From the NCBI RefSeq assembly GCF_030125375.1, contig NZ_JASJUU010000023.1, positions 40,626 to 104,625 of the forward strand: a stretch of DNA of 64,000 bases, given 5' to 3'. Under the pieces are notes generated by a model. That model searched no databases, had not been told where the DNA came from, and worked only from the letters and a program-made list of their open reading frames with translations. How positions within the stretch are numbered: the stretch's first letter is position 1; every line of letters starts with the position of its first letter. Below, in pieces: positions 1 through 7,245 of the stretch. The position numbers were made by a program, and so were the translations under genes. Origin of the DNA: Pseudoalteromonas umbrosa. GTDB taxonomy: Bacteria; Pseudomonadota; Gammaproteobacteria; Enterobacterales; Alteromonadaceae.

Positions 1-18
1 CCCGGTTGTAAAACCGGG
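1..18. terminator. Short hairpin after the secreted hypothetical gene
   Basis: CCCGGTT, loop GTAA, AACCGGG forms a 7-bp perfect stem downstream of the stop codon at 54. Any T tract on the minus strand would fall outside the window, so terminator activity cannot be confirmed. Confidence 0.4.
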
Positions 19-53
19 CTATGTTGTATTACTAACAGTATCTCAATGACAAT

Positions 54-893
54 TTATGACTTTAAATAGCATGTTTTCTGCACAACGAGATTTGGTAATG
101 TCCCCGTTTGGGTTGTTGTGCACATCCAGTTCATTTTTGCCAAGGACTCATCCAGTACATATTCCAATTCGCGAGAAGCTGGATCAGATTGATTCACCTC
201 GTAATGCACAGTCACAGTGTCTGTATTAAAGTCAACGAGAAATACCCACTCGGTAAATGGCGCACAATAGTAACCGTTAAATTTGCAAACCTTTGTCGGA
301 TATACTTGCCCCATAGATCCGCGCTTTTCACCCCAGATCATGATCTGCGGCATGCCTTGGGTATTATTGGTGCGACTAATAATTGACGAAGCAATCGCCC
401 CTGCAGCGGTTAAACCAGCGGCAGAACCTACGCCATCTACACTATTATCATCGAAAGATTTGTCCCGTGAACCTGGACTTATATTGTAGTAACGACGATT
501 GGTAGAACGCTGCGGCGATATCACGGCTTCAAGCGTTTCTTCATTTAGGGTATCAATTGGAGGGCTCATTGGTGTGCAATCGTCCCAAGGGTTAACGCAC
601 GGCTCTTCCTCGATATAATAACGGCCGTAAAATGTATTATTTTGTGAAGCATGCACAAAATCTTCCATCAAACGCTGAGTAAACCAAGTTTGAGAGCATT
701 CATCAGAACATTCGACGAACAGCTGCATATGTTTCGCTTCTGTTCCCCAATTCCGAGTTATAAACTCCACTTTGACTTCTTTACCTTGAGACATAAAGTA
801 CATAAACGGTTCGTCAACACGTTCAAATGCAACACTTGCTATACTGGTGCACAGCAAACCCAATGCAGTAAATAGAGAAGCTAAAATACGCAT
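54..893 (-). CDS. Secreted hypothetical protein
   Basis: I do not recognise this 279-residue protein. The ATG at 893 is chosen because AAAGGAA lies just upstream and because it begins directly with a signal peptide (residues 1-21, cleavage near SVA-FE); longer in-frame starts put a basic extension before it. The mature part has eight cysteines, consistent with disulfides in the periplasm or outside the cell, and a Gly/Ala-rich segment (GSAAGLTAAGAIASS) near the middle. No catalytic motif is visible. It stands alone, transcribed away from the sRNA cluster. Expression and secretion are plausible; function is unknown. Confidence 0.75.
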   Translation of the reverse strand: MRILASLFTALGLLCTSIASVAFERVDEPFMYFMSQGKEVKVEFITRNWGTEAKHMQLFVECSDECSQTWFTQRLMEDFVHASQNNTFYGRYYIEEEPCVNPWDDCTPMSPPIDTLNEETLEAVISPQRSTNRRYYNISPGSRDKSFDDNSVDGVGSAAGLTAAGAIASSIISRTNNTQGMPQIMIWGEKRGSMGQVYPTKVCKFNGYYCAPFTEWVFLVDFNTDTVTVHYEVNQSDPASRELEYVLDESLAKMNWMCTTTQTGTLPNLVVQKTCYLKS

Positions 894-1021
894 ATAATTT
901 CCTTTTAAAGTTAGCTTTTCGATTGTAAATTTAAACTTACCAAAAAAACACATTTTGGAACCTAAATTTTAACAAAAAAACAATTTATGACAACAGACAT
1001 GGCACTTCCGAAAAAAACAAA

Positions 1022-1081
1022 TGAGAACTATTTGCAAATAAGTGTTGACATAAAAACAAATGTTATTGATAATCAATCTCA
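1022..1081 (+). promoter_or_regulatory. Fur-controlled promoter of RyhB-like sRNA copy 1
   Basis: TTGACA (1045-1050) and GATAAT (1068-1073) are separated by exactly 17 bp. Two Fur-box-like 15-mers flank or overlap them: TGAGAACTATTTGCA (1022-1036), a weak match to TGATAATnATTATCA, and TGATAATCAATCTCA (1067-1081), which covers the -10 element with two mismatches. Predicted start of transcription is about 1080. The same arrangement recurs at the other two copies. Confidence 0.82.
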
Positions 1082-1292
1082 ACAAAGTAAGTGACGGTTT
1101 ATTTTGTTGAAGTACTCTAATTTTGTTTCTCGACCCTGAAACACGTTGAGCGAACGTTACACGCTAGGTAATAACGCGTTGCTTTACGCCCCTAAAGCAA
1201 CTTGTAAAAACCGACTATTTTACTTGCTACATTGCTCATATCAGTGACGGTAGATATGAACACAAAAGCCCGCTTGACCCGCGGGCTTTTCT
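1080..1292 (+). ncRNA. ryhB: RyhB-like Fur-regulated sRNA, copy 1 of 3
   Basis: Predicted RNA of about 213 nt. A 5' hairpin (CAACAAA/TTTGTTG) is followed by the conserved stretch ACCCTGAAACACGT, a hairpin TTGCTTTA/TAAAGCAA with a C-rich loop, then a block of about 45 nt almost identical in all three copies. That block contains ACATTGCTCA (1229-1238), matching the core of enterobacterial RyhB, and a hairpin TCATATC/GATATGA. It ends in a strong terminator, AAAAGCCCGC/GCGGGCTTTT. RyhB represses iron-using genes through Hfq when iron is scarce. Vibrio RyhB is also over 200 nt. Identity rests on the core motif and Fur control, not on an alignment. Confidence 0.8.
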
Positions 1293-1374
1293 ATTTCTAC
1301 TACACTATAACTTTACTGCTCGCCTACTTATCTAAAGTCCTCATTTTCAATATTCTTATACCCAAACATCTAAA

Positions 1375-1433
1375 TGATAATTATTTTCAAAAAATATTGA
1401 CATAGATCAAAATACAATTGATAATCAATCTCA
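1375..1433 (+). promoter_or_regulatory. Fur-controlled promoter of RyhB-like sRNA copy 2
   Basis: TTGACA (1397-1402), 17 bp, GATAAT (1420-1425). The upstream Fur box TGATAATTATTTTCA (1375-1389) has one mismatch to TGATAATnATTATCA, the best of the three copies; a second box TGATAATCAATCTCA (1419-1433) overlaps the -10 and predicted start. Fur bound here would block RNA polymerase directly. Confidence 0.85.
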
Positions 1434-1649
1434 ACAAGTTGAGTAGACGGCTCAACTTGTTAAGTACGCTAAATTGTTTCAAGACCCTGAAACACGTGAT
1501 GCACACGTTAAAATGCAAGGTTGCATGTGCTTTATCTTAACGCCCCTTAAATAAAGCACACTCAACCCACTTACTATTTTACTTGCTACATTGCTCATAT
1601 CGGTGACGGTAGATATGATCAAAAAAGGCCCGCAATTGCGGGCTTTTTT
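1432..1649 (+). ncRNA. ryhB: RyhB-like Fur-regulated sRNA, copy 2 of 3
   Basis: Predicted RNA of about 218 nt. The 5' hairpin has an 11-bp stem, AACAAGTTGAG/CTCAACTTGTT. It differs in sequence from copy 1 but keeps pairing, which is covariation. The middle hairpin pairs GTGCTTTAT with ATAAAGCAC around a loop with CGCCCC. The near-invariant block with ACATTGCTCA (1588-1597) and TCATATC/GATATGA follows, then the terminator GCCCGC-AATT-GCGGGC plus a T run. Spacing from copy 1 is about 352 bp. Each copy has its own promoter and terminator, so the three are independent genes rather than one processed transcript. Confidence 0.82.
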
Positions 1650-1786
1650 ATTACCTTAGACTCACCTTGTCGTCGAATTTTGGCTCGAACCCCAGCGAAA
1701 TGTATCTGTATAAAGTAATACTAGAAGCTCCAATATGAGCGACACAAATATGCGTTGACCACGAATACCCTTAGCACAAAACTAAA

Positions 1787-1846
1787 TGAGAATTATTTTC
1801 AAATAAGTGTTGACACCCACCAAGATCTAATTGATAATCAATCTCA
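1787..1846 (+). promoter_or_regulatory. Fur-controlled promoter of RyhB-like sRNA copy 3
   Basis: TTGACA (1810-1815), 17 bp, GATAAT (1833-1838). Fur-box-like sequences are TGAGAATTATTTTCA (1787-1801, two mismatches) and TGATAATCAATCTCA (1832-1846, over the -10). Predicted start is about 1845. Confidence 0.84.
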
Positions 1847-2062
1847 ACAAAGACGGATTAACTCACTTTGTTGACGTACTCAGATTTTGTTTCTCGACCC
1901 CGAAACACGTGTGGCGCACGCAAACAGCTTCTGGTTGTCAGTGATGAACATTAACGCCCCTTAACGCGATTCACTAACAACCAACTTACTATTTTACTTG
2001 CTACATTGCTCATATCGGTGACGGTAGATATGAACCTAAAAGGCCCTTACAGGGCCTTTTTT
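1845..2062 (+). ncRNA. ryhB: RyhB-like Fur-regulated sRNA, copy 3 of 3
   Basis: Predicted RNA of about 218 nt, ending roughly 95 bp before the diguanylate cyclase gene. The 5' hairpin is CAACAAAG/CTTTGTTG. The middle hairpin is closed by GTGA/TCAC around TTAACGCCCCTTAA, again different in stem sequence but with the same C-rich loop. The invariant block holds ACATTGCTCA (2003-2012) and TCATATC/GATATGA. The terminator is AGGCCC-TTAC-AGGGCCT plus T6. Stem sequences vary between copies while core, loop and flanks do not, as expected for paralogous regulatory RNAs under selection. Confidence 0.82.
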
Positions 2063-2157
2063 ATTGCGACTAATAAAGCAATTGTAATCAGGTGTAATAG
2101 TCTGTACCTATGGTCTGCGGTTAAAATCCTGTACCTATTTAATTAAGCAACAATGTA

Positions 2158-3567
2158 ATGACTCAAACACGCTACCGCTACAACTTCATCTTAACGGTGC
2201 TGCTCCTAGCAGGCTTCATTTTTACAAGCTGGTTTAGTTTGATCATTGCTAAGCAATCATTATTTCGCGGTATTGAAAATGATGCTCTGCCCCTAACCAG
2301 CCACCTTATTCACACCGACCTACAAAAACAACTGCAAGCACCCATAATTATTTCATCACAAATGGCCAACAATACGTTTTTACACACTTGGCTCGCTCAA
2401 CCCGAAAAAGACACAACTTTCTTATTTGAATATCTAAGACAAACACGCAGTGATTTTGATGCGGTCACTAGCTTTCTCGCCACCAGCCATGACCAAGCCT
2501 ATTATCGCTATGACGGTAGTACCACTACATTAAGCAAACAGGACACTTGGTACCAAGACACCATGGACAACGATGCCTTGTATACGCTCAATGTTGACTT
2601 AGATCCAAGAGATGACCACCAAGCAACCATCTTTGTAAATCATAAAATCATCGTAAACAATCAGGTAATGGGTATCACTGGCGTTGGTATCAAACTGGAT
2701 CACTTAAAACGTCTCATCGATAAGTACCAGCATACTTACGACCGTAAAGTCTACTTTATTGATCACAAAGGCCGTTTATTGTTTTATAACGACGCCACAT
2801 TCGCAGACTACTCGTTAAACGATAAATTTGGTCAACATGGTACGACATTATTGGACAACCAAACCTATAAATTGCGTTTAGAGCAAGACGATAAAACTTT
2901 GTTTATTAATTCTCGCTATTTGGCCCACTTTGGTTGGTATCTCATTGTTGAGCAAGCACTTGATCAAAATAACTCCCTTTCGGAAAGCCTCTATATTAAT
3001 TTGTTGATGGGTATTGTGATCACCGGCGTCATCTTGTTTAGCGCTCAGCTCACCTTTAACCATTACCAAAAGCGACTCGAAAAGATGGCGACGTTTGATA
3101 AGCTAACAAATACCTACAATCGACAAGCATTTGAACCTAGGCTGCAATCTGAGCTACAAAAAGCACGCAACCAATTCAAACCGCTTGTTATGATGATGTT
3201 AGACATTGACCACTTCAAACAAGTGAATGACAAACACGGGCACTTGGTCGGTGACAAAGTCCTCAAGCATGTTGCACATATTTGCAAGTCGGTGGTCAAA
3301 GAACACGGTTCAGTATGTCGCTGGGGTGGTGAAGAGTTTGTTATTTTGCTCCCAAAAACAGCACTCAATCAAGGCCATGAATTAGCAGAGCAGATCCATC
3401 AGGCGCTCAGTGCCAGTGTGTGTGAAGTCAAAGTCACGGCCAGTATTGGTCTTGCACAATATCATATTGATGAATCTGAGGATGGTTTATTGAAGCGCGC
3501 TGACGCTGCTTTATACAGCGCCAAAAGCACAGGGCGTAATCGCTCAGTGCTTGCAAAAGCCGCCTGA
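2158..3567 (+). CDS. Membrane diguanylate cyclase with extracytoplasmic sensor
   Basis: 469 residues. A membrane segment at about 8-30 is followed by a periplasmic Cache-like sensor (about 31-275), a second membrane segment (about 280-300) and a C-terminal GGDEF domain. The active-site loop reads GGEEF (about residue 389), and the metal and substrate residues LDIDHFKQVND are present, so c-di-GMP synthesis from GTP is expected. The position for an RxxD inhibitory site before GGEEF holds KEHG, so product inhibition through an I-site is probably absent. It stands alone just after the RyhB-like RNAs; the ligand is unknown and the ribosome site before the ATG is weak. Confidence 0.88.
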   Translation: MTQTRYRYNFILTVLLLAGFIFTSWFSLIIAKQSLFRGIENDALPLTSHLIHTDLQKQLQAPIIISSQMANNTFLHTWLAQPEKDTTFLFEYLRQTRSDFDAVTSFLATSHDQAYYRYDGSTTTLSKQDTWYQDTMDNDALYTLNVDLDPRDDHQATIFVNHKIIVNNQVMGITGVGIKLDHLKRLIDKYQHTYDRKVYFIDHKGRLLFYNDATFADYSLNDKFGQHGTTLLDNQTYKLRLEQDDKTLFINSRYLAHFGWYLIVEQALDQNNSLSESLYINLLMGIVITGVILFSAQLTFNHYQKRLEKMATFDKLTNTYNRQAFEPRLQSELQKARNQFKPLVMMMLDIDHFKQVNDKHGHLVGDKVLKHVAHICKSVVKEHGSVCRWGGEEFVILLPKTALNQGHELAEQIHQALSASVCEVKVTASIGLAQYHIDESEDGLLKRADAALYSAKSTGRNRSVLAKAA

Positions 3568-3571
3568 TGAA

Positions 3572-4516
3572 TTAGCGGCGATTTTTTCTCGCGCGAGCAC
3601 GGCGTTGACGCTTTTCTTCTTCTCGTGCCGCTTTTTTCGCTTCAGCTGCAGCGCGGATCTCGGCAACCATTTGCTCTTCCTCTTCACGCATTTGTGGCGT
3701 TTCCATGGTTACATGGCCAAGCACCGCATCGCGTAACTCGTTGATGAGGATCTCTGACATTTTATGGGTATCAACCTGATTGCCACCACGAATACAGCCT
3801 CGTTTGCGCCCAGCCATTTCAATAAATGTCCAATCGCAGTCTGGCAGCTCGTCAATTTTATAACGACTTTTCAGTAGTTCAGGGTAAGCCTTCAACAAAT
3901 ATTCAGCGGTATAACTTGCCACCTCTTCATAGTTAATGGCTGTGTCACGAATAGCACCCGTTGCGGCTAGACGGTAGCCCGAGTTTTCATTCTCCACTTT
4001 TGGCCACAACATACCCGGCGTATCGTACAGCATGATACCATCTTCTAAGCGAATACGTTGCTGCGCCTTAGTTACCGCAGGTTCATTGCCTGTCTTAGCA
4101 ACAATGCGACCAGCTAATATATTGATAAGGGTTGATTTACCTACATTAGGAATACCCATGATCATGGCTTTTAATTGCTTGTCTTGACCGACCTTGTGCG
4201 GCGCTAACTTTTTACACAGCGCATTAATGCGATGTACTTCCGCCGCTTTGTCATGACCAAATGATAAGGTTTTTACCCCATCCTCTTGCTCAAAATACGC
4301 CATCCAAGCTTTGGTCATCTCGGGATCTGCCAAGTCCGCTTTGTTTAAGATTTTGATGACCGGCTTGTCACCGCGTAATTGCGCAACCATTGGGTTTTCA
4401 CTGCTATACGGAATACGCGCATCAAGTACTTCAATAATGACATCCATCTGCGGCATGATTTCTTTGATCTCATTGCGCGCCTTATTCATATGTCCAGGAA
4501 ACCATTGGATGGCCAT
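3572..4516 (-). CDS. ylqF: Ribosome biogenesis GTPase YlqF/RbgA family
   Basis: 314 residues, a circularly permuted GTPase of the YlqF/RbgA family that acts in late 50S subunit assembly. The permuted order is visible: G4 NKAD at 58-61 comes first, then the G1 P-loop GIPNVGKST (121-129) and G3 DTPG (165-168). The N terminus WFPGHMNKA is the family signature. A C-terminal domain binding ribosomal RNA ends in an Arg/Lys-rich tail (RQRRARARKNRR). It is convergent with the cyclase, with 4 bp between the stop codons. The ATG at 4516 is preceded by GGAGAG. Strong call. Confidence 0.93.
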   Translation of the reverse strand: MAIQWFPGHMNKARNEIKEIMPQMDVIIEVLDARIPYSSENPMVAQLRGDKPVIKILNKADLADPEMTKAWMAYFEQEDGVKTLSFGHDKAAEVHRINALCKKLAPHKVGQDKQLKAMIMGIPNVGKSTLINILAGRIVAKTGNEPAVTKAQQRIRLEDGIMLYDTPGMLWPKVENENSGYRLAATGAIRDTAINYEEVASYTAEYLLKAYPELLKSRYKIDELPDCDWTFIEMAGRKRGCIRGGNQVDTHKMSEILINELRDAVLGHVTMETPQMREEEEQMVAEIRAAAEAKKAAREEEKRQRRARARKNRR

Positions 4517-4619
4517 AAAAATCTCTCCAAAACTAAAATCTGTGACTATTTTAACGTAAAACGCACCAGATAGATAAATCTTGATATACTGGGCCTTTAA
4601 AAACTCTCAGCATATTAAC

Positions 4620-5156
4620 ATGGCCCTAAAATCTACAATTCTAAAAGCACACTTAAATATCAGTGATATGGATAGACATGTCTATACCGATAAGTCACTC
4701 ACTTTAGCGCAGCACCCTTCAGAGAACGAACAGCGATTGATGGTACGTCTACTTGCTTATATCTTGCAATACACTGAAGAGCTGAGCTTTACTAAAGGGC
4801 TATGTGTGGACGATGAACCTGCCGCGTGGCAAAAAAATCTGACCGATGACATTGAGCTGTGGGTTGATGTTGGTTTGCCAGATGAAAAGCGCCTGAAAAA
4901 AGCCGCAGTGCGTTCGCAGCAAGTGGTATTGTACACTTATGGTGAAAACACCCAAGAAATTTGGTGGAAAAAGAACCAGTCAGCAGCCAATCAATATGAT
5001 AATTTACGTGTTTACAGCCTACCTTATTCAGCCACTTCACAAATGGTAGAGCTATTTGCTCGTTCAATGGATTTGACAGCGACAATCCAAGATGGCGAAA
5101 TATGGCTCAGTGATTCAAAGCACAGCGTGCAGATTGTGCCTACCCAGCTGAAATAA
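4620..5156 (+). CDS. yaeQ: YaeQ family protein
   Basis: 178 residues starting MALKSTILKAHLNISD, the typical YaeQ N terminus; the ATG at 4620 is preferred over an in-frame extension from 4581. YaeQ proteins have a restriction-endonuclease-like PD-(D/E)xK fold; the E. coli gene suppresses loss of RfaH in hemolysin expression, but the biochemical role is unclear. The conserved YVDV-like core (ELWVDVGLPDEKRLKKA) is present and length matches the family (about 180). A lipase-like gene follows 8 bp downstream, so the two are probably co-transcribed. Confidence 0.88.
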   Translation: MALKSTILKAHLNISDMDRHVYTDKSLTLAQHPSENEQRLMVRLLAYILQYTEELSFTKGLCVDDEPAAWQKNLTDDIELWVDVGLPDEKRLKKAAVRSQQVVLYTYGENTQEIWWKKNQSAANQYDNLRVYSLPYSATSQMVELFARSMDLTATIQDGEIWLSDSKHSVQIVPTQLK

Positions 5157-5164
5157 GGAACAGT

Positions 5165-5770
5165 ATGAATATAAAGCGGATTGTCGTCCTTCATGGTCTA
5201 TATATGTCAGGGTTTGTGATGCAGCCGCTTTGTACTCGGTTAGAAAAAACCGGGTGTGAAATCCTCAATTTAAGCTACAACACCTTGGCCCCCGACAGGC
5301 AAGCTATCTTCGAGCGAATAGACGCATTTATCGCGGATAAGCCAGCTGCTTTTGTATGTCACTCTATGGGGGGACTGGTCGCCAGAGACTACCTCACCCA
5401 TGCTTCAACTCAGAGTCAACATGTTGAAAAAGTCATTACCCTTGGCACCCCTCACAAAGGCAGCGCCATCGCAAAACATATGCATGATAAAGGGTTTGAT
5501 GGCTTATTAAAAAACAGCGTCGAGTATTTATTAAGTGAAACCAATACATGGCCTTTTAATGCACGTTTATATAGCATTGCAGGCGACTTACCAATTGGGT
5601 TGATGCCCTTATTGCAAAAAGGCAGCCGTTCAGATGGCACAGTGCTGCTCGATGAGACAAAACTAAAAGGCATGGCTGAGCATAAAGTGTTTCACCGCAG
5701 CCATACCACCTTGATTTATTCACGTAGTGTGATGGACTATATCATTGACGTGATCAGTCGCGATAAGTAG
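5165..5770 (+). CDS. Lipase-like alpha/beta hydrolase
   Basis: 201 residues. The nucleophile elbow CHSMGGLVARDYL puts the catalytic serine at residue 67 in a GxSxG-like context (HSMGG). The N terminus VVLHGLYMSG holds the oxyanion-hole HG, and a late HRSHT could supply the histidine. It resembles short cytoplasmic lipase or PGAP1-like serine hydrolases acting on an unknown ester. There is no signal peptide. It lies 8 bp after yaeQ and probably shares its transcript. Substrate cannot be read from sequence. Confidence 0.82.
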   Translation: MNIKRIVVLHGLYMSGFVMQPLCTRLEKTGCEILNLSYNTLAPDRQAIFERIDAFIADKPAAFVCHSMGGLVARDYLTHASTQSQHVEKVITLGTPHKGSAIAKHMHDKGFDGLLKNSVEYLLSETNTWPFNARLYSIAGDLPIGLMPLLQKGSRSDGTVLLDETKLKGMAEHKVFHRSHTTLIYSRSVMDYIIDVISRDK

Positions 5771-5771
5771 A

Positions 5772-5981
5772 TTATTTATCTGCCTTTTGCGCAACCTTAT
5801 ATGCGACCAAAGCAATGATACCCGTAATTAATGGCACCGGTGCTGCCAAATAGCCAAAGCTGTCAGAGTTTGCATAGCTAGCCCCAGCTAAATGCCCCAC
5901 TAGTCCAACCACAAAAGCCAGCAGCGCAATGACAACAACGGTAATTTCACCTTTATGCTGTGATTCTGTTTTACCTTTCAT
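5772..5981 (-). CDS. Small two-helix membrane protein
   Basis: 69 residues with two hydrophobic stretches, ITVVVIALLAFVVGLVGHLA and a second around YLAAPVPLITGIIALVAY. The N and C termini are charged. AAGGAGAG precedes the ATG at 5981, supporting a real gene. It is convergent with the hydrolase, the stops being 1 bp apart. I do not recognise the family; a small inner-membrane protein is all the sequence supports. Confidence 0.65.
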   Translation of the reverse strand: MKGKTESQHKGEITVVVIALLAFVVGLVGHLAGASYANSDSFGYLAAPVPLITGIIALVAYKVAQKADK

Positions 5982-6334
5982 AGAGCTCTCCTTAAAGAAT
6001 TAGCGCCCTAGAAATGGCCTAAGAAATAAAACAGGACGCTTTGCCTTTTTATTATGGCCTTGATGTCAGTATGAAAATTGACCTAAATCAAACTGAAAAA
6101 CCACTTTTTATACACACCTTGCCGCACTTGCGATGGATCAACAAAGCGCAGACTTTGTCGTCAAAGTGGCAAGCTTTAAGCAGGTGATAACGACTTTTTC
6201 GATGGCTATAATCGCTTTTAGTCGTTGGTCTTTTTCGACCCTATCCGCCAAACTGTACAGCATACAAAGTCAAACAATGACAAGCATTCAAACATGCCGC
6301 AAACATTGCGAGCAGCATCATAAGGTAGCGAAAA
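5982..6334. other. Intergenic region between the small membrane protein and dps
   Basis: About 350 bp with divergent promoters expected for the minus-strand small gene and for dps. The dps ribosome site AAGGTAGCG is at its right end. A 70-codon open frame here (from 6133) overlaps dps, lacks a ribosome site and looks non-coding. No convincing operator or RNA structure was seen. Confidence 0.4.
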
Positions 6335-6802
6335 ATGACAAATAGCATAGGGTTAGACAAACAAAAAAGTGAGCAACTGGTTGCAGCATTAAACGTGCTT
6401 TTAAGTAGCTACCAAATTCAATATATGAATGCGCGCAGCTTCCACTGGAACATCAAAGGGAGAGAGTTTTTTGAACTACACGTTAAATTTGAAGAAATTT
6501 ACAACCAGCTATTACTCAAAGTGGACGAATTAGCAGAGCGTATCTTAACCATTGAAGGTATCCCACTACATGCGTTTAGCGATTACCTCAACGCCAGTGA
6601 AATTGCCGAAGCAAAAGATATTCAAAATGGCCCTGAAGCAGTCGCAACCCTGCTTGCCGGTTTCACTCAACTCATTAAGTCGCAACGTACTATACTGGCG
6701 CAAGCTGCTGATGCAGAGGATGAGGGCACCGCATCTCTAATGGGTGATTACATCACAGAGCAAGAAAAATTAGTCTGGATGCTTAAAGCATATTTAGGCT
6801 AA
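6335..6802 (+). CDS. dps: Dps-family ferritin-like protein
   Basis: 155 residues. Dps dodecamers oxidise Fe(II) with hydrogen peroxide, store the ferric core and protect DNA in stress. The inter-subunit di-iron ligands are in family spacing: H37, H49, D64 and E68, within SFHWNIKG, ELHVKFEE and KVDELAERI. No long lysine-rich N-terminal tail is present, so DNA binding through a tail is not obvious. In a window with Fur-controlled loci it is the iron-storage component, but I saw no clear Fur box or OxyR site at its promoter. It ends 4 bp into the convergent next gene. Confidence 0.92.
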   Translation: MTNSIGLDKQKSEQLVAALNVLLSSYQIQYMNARSFHWNIKGREFFELHVKFEEIYNQLLLKVDELAERILTIEGIPLHAFSDYLNASEIAEAKDIQNGPEAVATLLAGFTQLIKSQRTILAQAADAEDEGTASLMGDYITEQEKLVWMLKAYLG

Positions 6803-7200
6803 TCCAACCATGAGGCCACACCTCGATAGCTCGGATGCTGACTAAGATAGGCAGCCACGTCAAGGTACAACTGTACCTTGATGTCACTATCAGCCCATAA
6901 CTCACAAATGAATTTGCGGGTTAAGGCATCGATACCAATGTAGTCAATCTGACGATAACCACGCAGCTCCATGTCTTTGCAGTATGCTTTGAGTGCTGCA
7001 ATGCTATCAGCAGTGGTCATTTCAAACTCACTCAGATTGACCACTGCACAGTGCAATTGACTAGGCTGATAGTCTTGCCAACGCTTGCGTGCTTCTTGCA
7101 CTAATGCAGCGACCCCTTCACTATTAAATGCACCCACAAGATTGACAAAAACCGTCGGTGGGATAATGTCTATTTGCCACTGTCCATGTACTGAAAACAT
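6799..7200 (-). CDS. Small protein, possible STAS-like fold
   Basis: 133 residues, cytoplasmic, with alternating strands and helices: an N-terminal strand pair (GQWQIDIIPPTVFVNLVGAF), a helix, then CAVVNLSEFEMTTADSIAALKAY. This layout resembles SpoIIAA/STAS anti-anti-sigma-like domains, where a strand-loop-helix surface binds partners, but the usual phosphorylated DSSG is replaced by TTADS. An AGGAGGG site precedes the ATG. It stands alone, with the stop overlapping dps. The fold assignment is an inference; the gene looks real. Confidence 0.6.
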   Translation of the reverse strand: MFSVHGQWQIDIIPPTVFVNLVGAFNSEGVAALVQEARKRWQDYQPSQLHCAVVNLSEFEMTTADSIAALKAYCKDMELRGYRQIDYIGIDALTRKFICELWADSDIKVQLYLDVAAYLSQHPSYRGVASWLD

Positions 7201-7245
7201 ACCACCCTCCTACAATCCAATGTGCGACGTCAATAGCCGAGTCAG

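Noticed and set aside
6133..6345. 70-codon frame upstream of dps
   Set aside because: It overlaps the dps start, has no ribosome site and has composition unlike a folded protein.
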